From Desulfoscipio sp. XC116 (GTDB taxonomy: Bacteria > Bacillota > Desulfotomaculia > Desulfotomaculales > Desulfallaceae): a DNA stretch of 64,000 nt. Under the pieces are notes generated by a model that did no database searches, had not been told where the DNA came from, and saw nothing but the letters and a program-made list of their open reading frames with translations. This document shows positions 35,581 through 43,864 of the stretch, piece after piece. Position 1 is the stretch's first letter, and every line of letters starts with the position of its first letter. A program made the position numbers and the translations under genes. The DNA lies in NCBI RefSeq assembly GCF_039851975.1, contig NZ_CP156660.1, positions 2,981,035-3,045,034 of the forward strand, written 5' to 3'.

Positions 35581-35880
35581 ATGGATATATTTAAGGAAAT
35601 AAAGGATGAAATCTTTTGGGATTTCCGTTTGGAGAATGAAAATAAAAATAGGCAGCCGGGTTATGCCTTTGTTATAGATGTCATTGATCAGACCCCCCGG
35701 GTAGCCCTGTATATCGTTAAAAAACATTTAAGCAAGACCCAAACCCTGCCAAGCGGGCAGCAACCCCCCGGGGAAATGCTGCTTAACGCACTGCAAGAGC
35801 AAAATGCTAATTTAAAATATGATAATATCTACAACATTAATCGGGAAATACGCCAATGGCTGGAGCAAAATATTTTTTGA
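35581..35880 (+). CDS. Small hypothetical protein
   Basis: I do not recognise this 99-residue protein. It has a well-placed ribosome site (AGAAGGGTGG), a plausible promoter (TTGTGT-17-TACAAT), and a mixed alpha/beta composition (YAFVIDVIDQTPRVALYIVKK), so it is probably real. There is no signal peptide, membrane segment or cysteine. It precedes the NuoE-like operon by 120 bp, but a possible separate promoter (TATAAT at 35932) lies between them. Confidence 0.6.
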   Translation: MDIFKEIKDEIFWDFRLENENKNRQPGYAFVIDVIDQTPRVALYIVKKHLSKTQTLPSGQQPPGEMLLNALQEQNANLKYDNIYNINREIRQWLEQNIF

Positions 35881-36002
35881 CATATGTCAAAAACCATATC
35901 GTAACATATGGATTTTTTAATCTACCCATGTTATAATTAACATATTAACTTATTAGTCAGGCTTACTGAATTTTTAACAATTTTTACAATGGGGCGATGA
36001 TT

Positions 36003-36524
36003 ATGAAAATAACCGAAGAGGAAAAGAAAATAGCTATTGCCACAACCCAACAATTGCTGTCAGCATATGATGACAGTCGGGGCAGCTTAATACCCGTATT
36101 GCAGCAAGTGCAAAACAAACTGGGTTATGTGCCGGCGGTGGCCATGGAAGAAGTGGCCGCTCATTTCAATATTCCGGACGTGGATGTTTACGGAATAATC
36201 ACCTTTTATAATCAGTTTCGACTCACCCCGCCGGGCAAAAGACAGGTCAAAATTTGCATGGGTACGGCCTGCCATATGCGGGGCGCCCATATTATCCAGG
36301 AATCCTGGGAGCGCCGCCTCAACATCAAGATGGGCGAAACCACCGAAGACCGGGAATACAGCCTGGAGCGAGTGGCCTGTGTGGGCTGCTGCACCATGGC
36401 CCCGGTAGTGCTGATCAATGAAGAGGTGCACGGCAAAATAACTCCCACCAGGGTAGACGGGCTGATATTTGCCCACCAACTGGATAAGCAGAAAGCGAAA
36501 GAAGGTGCTGCCCAAGATGAGTAA
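36003..36524 (+). CDS. NuoE/HndA-like [2Fe-2S] subunit
   Basis: The 173-residue thioredoxin-like [2Fe-2S] protein of the 24-kDa complex I subunit family has ligands C85-x4-C90 (CMGTACHMRGA) and C126-x3-C130 (CVGCC). It passes electrons between the NADH/flavin subunit and partners in complex I, NAD-dependent hydrogenases and formate dehydrogenases. GGGGCG lies about eight bases before the ATG at 36003. It is first of three overlapping genes. Confidence 0.93.
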   Translation: MKITEEEKKIAIATTQQLLSAYDDSRGSLIPVLQQVQNKLGYVPAVAMEEVAAHFNIPDVDVYGIITFYNQFRLTPPGKRQVKICMGTACHMRGAHIIQESWERRLNIKMGETTEDREYSLERVACVGCCTMAPVVLINEEVHGKITPTRVDGLIFAHQLDKQKAKEGAAQDE

Positions 36525-38460
36525 CCAAAATACCGACGCTGCAGCAGCATTTGCCAAACTACAGGAACAGGCCCGGAAAGACTGGGCACTTTTAAGGGAA
36601 AAACCATTAATATTAATTGGCGCCGCCACCTGTGGAAGGGCCGCGGGCGCACTGAGCCTGCTGGAAGAGGTTAGAAATGAGTTGGCTGACCTGAAAATGG
36701 ATGCCCATGTGCTGGAAGTAGGCTGCATGGGGCACTGTTATGCCGAACCCATTATGATCATTTATAATGAAGGTTTTCCGCCCATTTGCTATGGTTATGT
36801 AACCGAGGGGGTCGGAGCCAGAATAGTACGCGATTTTCTAACCGAGGGCGACCCCGGAATTGAATTTGCCCTGGCGGCCCTGGAACCCAACGACATGTTT
36901 CCCACCTTTGCCGATTTTCCCCGGGGCATCCATGAGAACAAGATAGTGCTGGAACAATGCGGTTTTATTGATCCTCAGAATATAGATCACTACATTGCCA
37001 CCGGAGGCTATACAGCGTTAACCAAGGCGCTGGAAATGACACCCGGGGAAATCATCACCGCTATTAAAGAATCCGGGCTGCGTGGGCGCGGCGGAGCCGG
37101 GTTTCCCACGGGCGTCAAATGGCAAACCTGTTTAAGCGCCGCGGGCACGACAAAATACGTGATTTGCAATGCGGACGAAGGTGATCCCGGTGCTTTCATG
37201 GACCGGACCATATTGGAATCCAACCCGCACCTGATGATTGAGGGACTGGCCATCGCGGCCCGGGCCGTGGGCGCTGCCAAGGGTTACGTCTATATCAGAG
37301 CCGAATATCCGCTGGCGGTGGAACGGGTAGCCCTGGCGATCGAACAAGCCCGGGGCAAAGGCCTTTTGGGCGCTAGTATCTTAGGCAGTGATTATAGTTT
37401 GGACATAGAAATATTCCAGGGCTCGGGGGCTTTCGTATGCGGCGAGGAATCAGCACTGATCGCCTCCATGGAAGGTGAGCCCGGTATACCCAGGCACCGC
37501 CCGCCTTTCCCGGCCCAGGCCGGATTGTGGGGCAAGCCCACGGTAATCAATAATGTTAAATCACTTTCCTATGTACCGCACATTATTAAAAACGGCGCGG
37601 CCTGGTTTACCGGCATCGGCTCGGAGAAGAACCCGGGCACGGCTATTTTTGCCCTGGCCGGCAAGATAGTAAACACCGGGCTGGCCGAAGTACCCATGAG
37701 CACCACTTTGAACGAATTAATCAACGAAGTGGGAAGCGGCATTGCAGAAGGCAAAAAGTTCAAGGCAGTGCAAATCGGCGGTCCCTCCGGCGGCTGCCTG
37801 CCCGAATCGGCCATGGACACTCCCATTGACTTCGACTCCCTGACTCAGGCGGGGGCCATGATGGGCTCCGGCGGCATGGTGGTGCTGGATGAAGACGATT
37901 GCATGGTGGAGATCGCCCGGTTTTTCCTGGACTTTACTCAGCAAGAATCATGCGGCAAGTGCACATTCTGCCGTTTGGGCACTAAGCACATGCTGGATAT
38001 TCTTGAGAGAATTACCAAGGGACAGGGTAAGCCGGAAGACATCGACACCCTTACGGAGCTGGCCTCCAAAGTCAAGGCCGGTTCCCTGTGCAGCCTGGGT
38101 AAGACAGCCCCCAACCCGGTGCTGAGCACAATCAAATATTTCCGGGAAGAGTACGAGGCTCACATCAATGAAGGCCGCTGCCCGGCCAAGATGTGCAAAG
38201 ACCTGATTGCCTACTACATTTTGCCGGATAAATGCGAGCGTTCCTGCGACGCCTGTGTCGGCAGCTGTCCGGTGGAAGCCATTCACGACAATGAGGACCG
38301 GATCAAGGTTATCGACCAGGAAAAATGCGTCAAGTGCGACAGCTGTGTGGTGGCCTGTCCGCCCCAATACAAGGCCGTGGTTAAACTGTCACCGCCTCAC
38401 CTGGTTGAGGAAAAGGATAAGGAGTACAGGGAGGGGAAACAAAAATGGCAGAAACAGTAA
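36517..38460 (+). CDS. NuoF/HndC-like NADH:acceptor oxidoreductase flavoprotein
   Basis: The 647-residue protein has an N-terminal thioredoxin-like [2Fe-2S] domain (about 20-115), an FMN/NAD(H) domain with GRGGAGFPTGVKW and NADEGDPGAFMDR, a SLBB domain, the [4Fe-4S] motif ESCGKCTFCRLGT, and a C-terminal two-cluster ferredoxin (CDACVGSCP, CVKCDSCVVACP). This is the form in NAD-linked, often electron-bifurcating, hydrogenases (HydB/HndC) and formate dehydrogenases, not in respiratory complex I. The ATG at 36517 overlaps the previous stop and has GAAGGTG upstream. Confidence 0.94.
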   Translation: MSNQNTDAAAAFAKLQEQARKDWALLREKPLILIGAATCGRAAGALSLLEEVRNELADLKMDAHVLEVGCMGHCYAEPIMIIYNEGFPPICYGYVTEGVGARIVRDFLTEGDPGIEFALAALEPNDMFPTFADFPRGIHENKIVLEQCGFIDPQNIDHYIATGGYTALTKALEMTPGEIITAIKESGLRGRGGAGFPTGVKWQTCLSAAGTTKYVICNADEGDPGAFMDRTILESNPHLMIEGLAIAARAVGAAKGYVYIRAEYPLAVERVALAIEQARGKGLLGASILGSDYSLDIEIFQGSGAFVCGEESALIASMEGEPGIPRHRPPFPAQAGLWGKPTVINNVKSLSYVPHIIKNGAAWFTGIGSEKNPGTAIFALAGKIVNTGLAEVPMSTTLNELINEVGSGIAEGKKFKAVQIGGPSGGCLPESAMDTPIDFDSLTQAGAMMGSGGMVVLDEDDCMVEIARFFLDFTQQESCGKCTFCRLGTKHMLDILERITKGQGKPEDIDTLTELASKVKAGSLCSLGKTAPNPVLSTIKYFREEYEAHINEGRCPAKMCKDLIAYYILPDKCERSCDACVGSCPVEAIHDNEDRIKVIDQEKCVKCDSCVVACPPQYKAVVKLSPPHLVEEKDKEYREGKQKWQKQ

Positions 38461-39086
38461 CTTTAACCATCGACGGTCGCGAGATTCGCGCCGCACAGGG
38501 TGAAATACTGCTCTGGGTGGCCCTGGACAACGATATATATATTCCCCACCTGTGCGCGGACCGGGAAGAAGCACATCCTACCGCCTCGTGCAGGCTGTGT
38601 TTCGTAGAGGTAGAAGGCCGTCCCGCACCGGTGCCCGCCTGTACGCTGCCGGTTACCGAAGGCTTGGTGGTAAAAACTCGCGGCCCGCAGGTAGATAGTT
38701 TGGTGGCCGCGGGATTCGAGCTGATCATGTCCAACCACCGGCTGGACTGTAAAAACTGCCCGGCCAACGGCAACTGCGAACTGCAGCGCATCGCCAAAGC
38801 CCGCAAGCTGCGCCTGAAACCTAAAAACCTGCCGGTGCTGGATAAAAATCTCCCGGTGGATGACAGCGCCGCCAATATTATTTACGACCCCAACAAATGC
38901 GTGCTTTGCGGCCAGTGCGTCCGGGCTTGCCGGCGCAGCGGCAACGGCACACTGGGGTTTGCCCGGCGCGGCTACTTGCGAGTGGTGACCACCTTTGGCA
39001 ACATCCCCTTGGGCGAGAGCAGTTGCACAAACTGCGGCGCATGTGTCAAGGTTTGCCCGGTGGGGGCGCTGACTGATAAACAATAA
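38445..39086 (+). CDS. NuoG/HndD N-terminal-like iron-sulfur protein
   Basis: The 213-residue protein comprises a [2Fe-2S] ferredoxin domain (CRLCFVEVEG, PACTLPV), the His-Cys3 [4Fe-4S] region (HRLDCKNCPANGNCELQ) and two [4Fe-4S] motifs (CVLCGQCVRAC, CTNCGACVKVCP). It ends where HydA/HndD would continue into the H-cluster domain, and where NuoG or formate dehydrogenase would carry the molybdopterin domain. It would therefore be a pure electron conduit for the NADH-oxidising unit. It overlaps the previous gene by 16 bp. The catalytic partner must be encoded elsewhere. Confidence 0.9.
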   Translation: MAETVTLTIDGREIRAAQGEILLWVALDNDIYIPHLCADREEAHPTASCRLCFVEVEGRPAPVPACTLPVTEGLVVKTRGPQVDSLVAAGFELIMSNHRLDCKNCPANGNCELQRIAKARKLRLKPKNLPVLDKNLPVDDSAANIIYDPNKCVLCGQCVRACRRSGNGTLGFARRGYLRVVTTFGNIPLGESSCTNCGACVKVCPVGALTDKQ

Positions 39087-39147
39087 ACGGTCAGGAAGTA
39101 TATCCAGTAAAAGCAGCCCGAGTTTGGTGCTAATGGACAATTATTTA

Positions 39148-39196
39148 GGGCTGTTGCCCAACGAATTATTTAGTTCGTTGGGCAACAGCTTTTTCC
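39148..39196 (+). terminator. Terminator hairpin of the NuoEFG-like operon (repeat family C, copy 1)
   Basis: GGCTGTTGCCCAACGAA pairs with TTCGTTGGGCAACAGC and is followed by TTTTTCC. The loop and stem are related to 51093-51145, so it is also a dispersed repeat. Confidence 0.8.
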
Positions 39197-39210
39197 TCTG
39201 AAATACAGAA

Positions 39211-39254
39211 GGAGTATCGCTTATTATCTAAGAAAGTAGTTTTGCGACACTCCC
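39211..39254. repeat. Palindromic repeat family B, copy 1
   Basis: This imperfect palindrome has ends GGAGTATCGC and GCGACACTCC and an inner GAAAGTAGTTT. Relatives lie at 50998-51048 and 59108-59160. Confidence 0.75.
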
Positions 39255-39267
39255 AGGATGATTGTTA

Positions 39268-39774
39268 TTAAGTTTTTTGAATGCGAAAACACTTCAGGGT
39301 ATCAATCTTCCAGCAGGTCATACCCACATTACCTTGAGCGGGGGGATTACCCGCCGTCGCAGTGCCCGCGCCGGCCAGTTCCAGCACCAGGGGAATATAA
39401 TCAGTTACTTGATGCTCTTCCGATTCACCGCCGCTGCTAACCGCTACCCGGGCATACCGGCCATCTACGTATTGCAGTTCTCCAATTTGAGGGTTATCTA
39501 TCAAATCCGATAAATTCCTCTTCAGATCACCGACAATGCCACCCAGTGCATCCCTTAAAAAGTTCTCGTCCTCCGCCAGCAGAGAAACACCGGCTAAATC
39601 AGCATTTCCCATAGCGTAAAACCACATGCCCATAAAATAGCCTCTGCCCTGACTGTCCAGTAAACGCCAAAAGGCAAGCGTATCCCCACTGTTAATGGCC
39701 TCCAAAAACGTGCTAACCATGTCGGATGCACTCTGCCCGTAAACGGCATCACTAAAATTTTGCAAAATATTCAC
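39268..39774 (-). CDS. Hypothetical protein
   Basis: I do not recognise this 168-residue protein. The first 60 residues (SDMVSTFLEAINSGDTLAFWRLLD) have the look of an NTF2-like or lumazine-binding-type alpha+beta cone, with a strand region later (GELQYVDGRYARVAV). There is no signal peptide. It stands alone between repeats and a 111-bp gap before the next gene upstream on the same strand. A role cannot be proposed. Confidence 0.6.
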   Translation of the reverse strand: MNILQNFSDAVYGQSASDMVSTFLEAINSGDTLAFWRLLDSQGRGYFMGMWFYAMGNADLAGVSLLAEDENFLRDALGGIVGDLKRNLSDLIDNPQIGELQYVDGRYARVAVSSGGESEEHQVTDYIPLVLELAGAGTATAGNPPAQGNVGMTCWKIDTLKCFRIQKT

Positions 39775-39885
39775 CCCACACCATTTTCTGTGTTGCCATG
39801 TTCACAATGTTACGATATCTTTCCCGCCAGAGCAAGTGTTTTACACATTTTTTATAATAATATTTTTTAACGTATACAGTAACGG

Positions 39886-40692
39886 CTATATTTTAGGTTC
39901 CCGCAAGTTAAGCGCGATAGCTTGCTCAGCATCTCCCGGTAATCCGGCTGAGCATTGCTGCCGTGCCTGAGGAGCTATTTTTTCGGCTATCGATACAAGC
40001 AGCTCCCGAGGTGGGCGGTATTGTTCATCGGCAAAAAGCTTGACTCCTTTTACCTTTTTTTTGCGTGATTTCTTTGACATCGTCCCGCTCGACTTAACAG
40101 GCAGCGCCGCTATCGGCTCCACCGCCGCCGTGGACACCGCCGGTGATTCAATAAGCGGACTTGCCGAAAGTGTCACCGAAGGCTCATTTTCACCGACGGA
40201 TTTACTTTCCCCAAAAGTCTGCCGGGATTCCTTATCTCCCGGCAGACCGGTTACAGGCGCCGGCAGATCATCCACACATACCGGAACCGCGGTCGGAGCC
40301 GCTTCCAGCAGAGCGTCTCGTCTTGCATGCCCGGTTCGCTTAGCCGCGGCACGTGTAATACGCTTATCCAGGTTAAGCCTTTTCATTTGATCCCTTAGAC
40401 TAACCGCATCAACCATCATTTTTTCCAATTCTAATAAATCCTCAGGCGTACCTTCTTCACCGGCGGCATGATCGATTAAATCAGAGATATCAATCATCCA
40501 ATCAAAGAGTTTTTCAAAGGTGCCATCAATTTCCTCCAGAACAGATTTAGTCTTCTTAACTATTGTTGTGCCAAGCCAGGTCTGCTCCTCAAGCAAACTT
40601 TGCAGCTCATGCCGGTCGCTGTTGCTTAGTTTTCCGGCCCGAGCCCCGAGTTCCTCCAGCCGAAGCATCACTTCACCATATCTTTTGAACAT
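39886..40692 (-). CDS. Hypothetical protein, helical N-terminus and low-complexity linker
   Basis: The 268-residue protein has three visible parts: a helical, Leu/Glu-rich N-terminus (1-110) likely to form a coiled coil or bundle, a Pro/Ser/Ala/Val-rich low-complexity linker (130-205), and a basic segment SKKSRKKKVKG followed by a short helical end. No catalytic motif, membrane segment or signal peptide is present. It has a GAGGTGATA-type ribosome site. Function unknown; a structural or nucleic-acid-binding role would fit the basic patch but is speculation. Confidence 0.6.
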   Translation of the reverse strand: MFKRYGEVMLRLEELGARAGKLSNSDRHELQSLLEEQTWLGTTIVKKTKSVLEEIDGTFEKLFDWMIDISDLIDHAAGEEGTPEDLLELEKMMVDAVSLRDQMKRLNLDKRITRAAAKRTGHARRDALLEAAPTAVPVCVDDLPAPVTGLPGDKESRQTFGESKSVGENEPSVTLSASPLIESPAVSTAAVEPIAALPVKSSGTMSKKSRKKKVKGVKLFADEQYRPPRELLVSIAEKIAPQARQQCSAGLPGDAEQAIALNLREPKI

Positions 40693-40862
40693 TTATAATT
40701 ATCACCTCCACCTATAAAAAATTGCATGCTTTACATTATTTTCCTGCCTGCGTGCAAAAAAAAATTTCCCTTTTTATTTTGGCAATAGACATATTACAGT
40801 CGAATTCCATTAAACCGGTCTATGATTCCGTGGCGCCGTATTGACTTAAACATATTAGTCAA

Positions 40863-41462
40863 TTAAGTGTCTTTTAAAAAAGTAATAACCGGCATCCCTA
40901 GCAGAACAGAAATAATAGCATGAGTGAAAGCAATTGGTAAGAATATAATGCCGGTTATAATCATGCTAACTTCATACAGCAAATTGCTTCTTTGATCAGG
41001 CTTGCCTCTTAGTCGGTTAAACAAAGAGCTCCACACAATACCATAGGTATTCCCCAACATAATAGTACAAATCGTGCCCAGAATGCCCTTCGCTTTAGAC
41101 ATCCCATACGTTTCCACAATACACTGCCACGACTCTATCGCAGGGTTTCCTCCGGTATCCGCATAATGCTGTGCAAACATCACTGCCGCAACTTCATCAG
41201 AGGGTACGTCATCCATAACCCCCGCTAATATTTTCCTGATCTCGTCATCGCCCATCCCTTTCTCAAGAGCCATTTTTGTGTGCACGTAAGAACATACCGC
41301 ACAATTATTAACTTCAGTCACCGCAAGCATGATCCTTTCAATAAATTGGGGACTTAACTCCTTTTTCTTCTTCGACTTAAACATATACCGTATCGTAAAT
41401 AGTCCTTTATAAAAAATCCGGTAAGATTCGTAAACCGAGTAAAGCTTTTTGCCGTGCGCCAT
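40863..41462 (-). CDS. AhpD-like / carboxymuconolactone decarboxylase family protein
   Basis: This 199-residue helical protein has the AhpD-type redox motif C-x2-C-x3-H (NNCAVCSYVHTKMALEKG), used for disulfide exchange in peroxidase systems. The C-terminal 45 residues contain two hydrophobic segments (IITGIIFLPIAFTHAI, VLLGMPVITFL), which suggests membrane attachment, uncommon for AhpD proteins. The ATG at 41462 is preferred because GGGGGAAAGGATG precedes it; an ATG six codons upstream lacks spacing. It follows the TtcA/membrane protein pair on the same strand. Confidence 0.8.
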   Translation of the reverse strand: MAHGKKLYSVYESYRIFYKGLFTIRYMFKSKKKKELSPQFIERIMLAVTEVNNCAVCSYVHTKMALEKGMGDDEIRKILAGVMDDVPSDEVAAVMFAQHYADTGGNPAIESWQCIVETYGMSKAKGILGTICTIMLGNTYGIVWSSLFNRLRGKPDQRSNLLYEVSMIITGIIFLPIAFTHAIISVLLGMPVITFLKDT

Positions 41463-41540
41463 TTCATCCTTTCCCCCCATTTTTCGTTTCGCCTCAGCGC
41501 AAAACGACAGTAAACAAATTGTAAATATATTTACGCAGCG

Positions 41541-41969
41541 TTAATAATCCCCCACATCTTCCTTAATCTTTTTATTATTAAATAAAGAACGAAATAACAC
41601 CACGCCCAGCCACACCCCGCCGATACCGGTGACCACCGGATCTGCAAAAAATGTATACGGATAGTTATGTCCGCCCGCCTGCAGCCATAAAGGCGCCGGC
41701 ACCAGACCAAGCACAGCGGCAGGTCCTCCCTGCAGTATAAGCAGATCGGCATCAATTTTCACCTCAATGGCCCAACCCCAAAACCGGCCCAATTCTATTA
41801 GCAGGCCGGCCAGCACAGCGGTCATGGACAAAAGCAATGCCATGCTCCAACTACCCGCCGAACCCGGTACCGGTTGAAAGGTGCTGTAAAAAAAATATGT
41901 ATAAATAAGCAAAAATACCGCTATCCCAATAAGTGCCTGTCCGGCGGCATACCTGGCCTTTTTATTCAA
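41541..41969 (-). CDS. Small membrane protein
   Basis: The 142-residue protein has four hydrophobic segments (about 8-28, 42-60, 82-98, 112-128), so it is probably an integral membrane protein. I do not recognise the family. The start overlaps the TtcA-like stop by four bases (ATGA), so the two are translationally coupled, which suggests a shared transcript more than a shared function. Confidence 0.65.
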   Translation of the reverse strand: MNKKARYAAGQALIGIAVFLLIYTYFFYSTFQPVPGSAGSWSMALLLSMTAVLAGLLIELGRFWGWAIEVKIDADLLILQGGPAAVLGLVPAPLWLQAGGHNYPYTFFADPVVTGIGGVWLGVVLFRSLFNNKKIKEDVGDY

Positions 41970-42790
41970 TTTCCTTCACCCCCCTTGCCGCGATCAGTTT
42001 CAATTACCTTTTGCCCGGCATCCGCACCAGCACAGCGCAAACGAGAATCGGTCATAGGCGGCCATAAATTATGCGGATCCAGCGTTTGAAAAGCCGTCAA
42101 AAACCGGGTTTTAAGTTCGGGATATCGTTCGTTTAATAAGTCCACCAGCTCTTTCACTTCCTCCCGTTTAGTTTTTCCGTTTGCGGGGCAAAGGCTCTTG
42201 ACCACCGGCAGATTGCAGCGCTCGACAAAAGTTTCCACAGTCTTTCCGGTGACATAAATCATGGGACGAATCAAGGTGATACCGCTGCGGTCCATAAAGG
42301 TCACCGGAGCAAACAGCTTGAACTGGCCGGTAAAAATCAAACTCATCATAAAAGTCTCAATAGCGTCGTCAAGATGATGGCCCAAAGCCAGCTTATTTAA
42401 TCCTAAGTCCCGGGCGGTGTTATTGATCGCTCCCCGGCGCAGGTTAGCACACAATGCACATGGGTTTTTCTCCCGCCGATCACTGAAAACCACCTCGCCG
42501 ATATCAGTTAACTTATTGGTAAAGGGAATTTCTCTTTGCCGGCAAAAATCGGCCATTATATCAATATCCACCGGCCACCCGGGGTTGATGAATATGGCAT
42601 GCAATACAAAGCTCACAGGCACTTCCCGACGGATCATATAAAGTACCTGCAGCAGCGCCATGCTGTCTTTGCCTCCGGACAAACCCACGGCCACCCGGTC
42701 CCCATCGCCGATCATATTGTAATTGGTTATAGCCTTCTTCACTTTGCCCTTGAACCACCTCAGGTAAACGTCCTTCAACCAAATCATCAT
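41966..42790 (-). CDS. TtcA/TtuA-family tRNA thiolation protein
   Basis: The 274-residue PP-loop ATPase has SGGKDSM for ATP binding, two Cys pairs (CALC and, after it, CPANGK) that can hold an [Fe-S] cluster, and the typical RGAINNTARDLG and LGHHLDDAIETF motifs. TtcA enzymes thiolate cytidine 32 or uridine 54 in tRNA; I would not choose between these. TilS lysidine synthetases have the same loop but lack these cysteines. Confidence 0.88.
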   Translation of the reverse strand: MMIWLKDVYLRWFKGKVKKAITNYNMIGDGDRVAVGLSGGKDSMALLQVLYMIRREVPVSFVLHAIFINPGWPVDIDIMADFCRQREIPFTNKLTDIGEVVFSDRREKNPCALCANLRRGAINNTARDLGLNKLALGHHLDDAIETFMMSLIFTGQFKLFAPVTFMDRSGITLIRPMIYVTGKTVETFVERCNLPVVKSLCPANGKTKREEVKELVDLLNERYPELKTRFLTAFQTLDPHNLWPPMTDSRLRCAGADAGQKVIETDRGKGGEGN

Positions 42791-42918
42791 CCTTATTCTA
42801 CAGCGTTTTTTACATTATTTATTGGCGGGAAAACATACTCAAAAGAATTATACTACTATTCTATAAAAAATAGGGGATTTTAAAACATGGGAGATGAAAC
42901 ATACCCAAACAGAGAAAG

Positions 42919-42958
42919 CGGGCAGCTTTATGATCATTATTAAAGCTGCCCGCTTCTT
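42919..42958 (-). terminator. Intrinsic terminator after the CBM25 gene
   Basis: GAAGCGGGCAGCTTTA pairs with TAAAGCTGCCCGCTTT around a short loop; on the - strand CTCTGTTT follows. It lies just after the CBM25 stop. Confidence 0.75.
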
Positions 42959-42969
42959 CAAGCTTGAAG

Positions 42970-43266
42970 TTAGACTCTGGCAATCCAATTATGGCCGTTG
43001 TTATTATCCCAATTATCGGCACTGTCTTTGAAGCAAAAAGTAAGGGTATGATTTTTCATGGGCACATTTTTCTCCCACCCTCCGGGTGAACGGTCCATAT
43101 TTGTAGTAAATGATTCCTGCCAGTTATTTGGGTCACGGTAACCGCAATGCAGATAAATCTGGTCGGCACCCGATTTACTAAGCAAGCCGGAGTAGCAAAT
43201 ATTAACTTGATTCCCGAAAGTAGGTCTAACTTCAACCCCTTTTTCCGCATCATTCCAACTTTGCAA
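42970..43266 (-). CDS. Free-standing CBM25-type starch/glycogen-binding protein
   Basis: The 98-residue protein is nearly all one carbohydrate-binding module of the CBM25/53 type: IYLHCGYRDPNNWQ, GGWEKNV, LTFCFKDSADNWDNNNGHNW, with several aromatic residues in ligand-stacking positions. Such modules normally belong to amylases or starch synthases; here there is no enzyme and no signal peptide, so it would act inside the cell, perhaps on glycogen. The TTG at 43266 is the better start because GGAGGTG lies six bases upstream; the ATG at 43281 would put that site inside the gene. Confidence 0.75.
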   Translation of the reverse strand: MQSWNDAEKGVEVRPTFGNQVNICYSGLLSKSGADQIYLHCGYRDPNNWQESFTTNMDRSPGGWEKNVPMKNHTLTFCFKDSADNWDNNNGHNWIARV

Positions 43267-43380
43267 AAACAACACCTCCATAATTTTTTAAAGAACCATT
43301 ATTTATAGTGCTTTTTTTAGTTCCAATTATACGTGGAAAAATGTTATATTGTATTTAGAAAAAAATTAGGGGCGTTTTTT

Positions 43381-43725
43381 ATGAATTGGTTGCTGACTTT
43401 TTTATTAAACTCGCTGGCCATTGTACTGGCCGATCGCTTGCTGGAAGGCATCCGTTTATCCGGAATCATACCGGCGCTGATGGCCGGAGCGGCACTAGGC
43501 GTAGTTAATACATTCTTACGTCCGGTACTCATGCTGCTGACCTTCCCCTTAACTTTATTCAGCTTGGGATTGTTTATCTTTATCGTCAACGCTATTACTT
43601 TTACTATCGCCGCCTGGTTGGTACCCGGATTTGATATACTAAGTTTCGGCGGTGCCTTCTGGGGCGCAGTGGTCACCGGCATAATCAGCTGGCTGCTTAA
43701 TTTGCTCTTTCAGAAAAAAGGTTAA
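43381..43725 (+). CDS. Phage holin family 4 / DUF-type small membrane protein
   Basis: The 114-residue protein has four transmembrane segments and the family pattern of pfam04020-like proteins: ALGVVNTFLRPVLMLLTFPLTLFSLGLFIFIVNA in two parts around the centre. The name holin comes from weak resemblance to a mycobacteriophage protein; most bacterial copies are not in prophages. The ATG at 43381 has TAGGGGCG upstream; an ATG 16 codons earlier has none. It appears to be a single gene. Confidence 0.8.
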   Translation: MNWLLTFLLNSLAIVLADRLLEGIRLSGIIPALMAGAALGVVNTFLRPVLMLLTFPLTLFSLGLFIFIVNAITFTIAAWLVPGFDILSFGGAFWGAVVTGIISWLLNLLFQKKG

Positions 43726-43864
43726 AGATAGTTATATACGTTTGACAATTAAGTATTAAGTGATAGAATAACCACAAAGAAAAAAGCATATATACAAGTA
43801 AAAGTAGCAGCTATCGGACCAGCAGCCCCACCAAATACTATATTCTTTCGGGAGGTATGGTCCC

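Noticed and set aside
38445-39086. [FeFe]-hydrogenase catalytic subunit
   Set aside because: It has the N-terminal Fe-S domains but none of the H-cluster cysteine motifs, and it ends at 213 residues.
43381-43725. Prophage holin as sign of a prophage
   Set aside because: No other phage gene is nearby; this family is common in bacterial chromosomes outside prophages.
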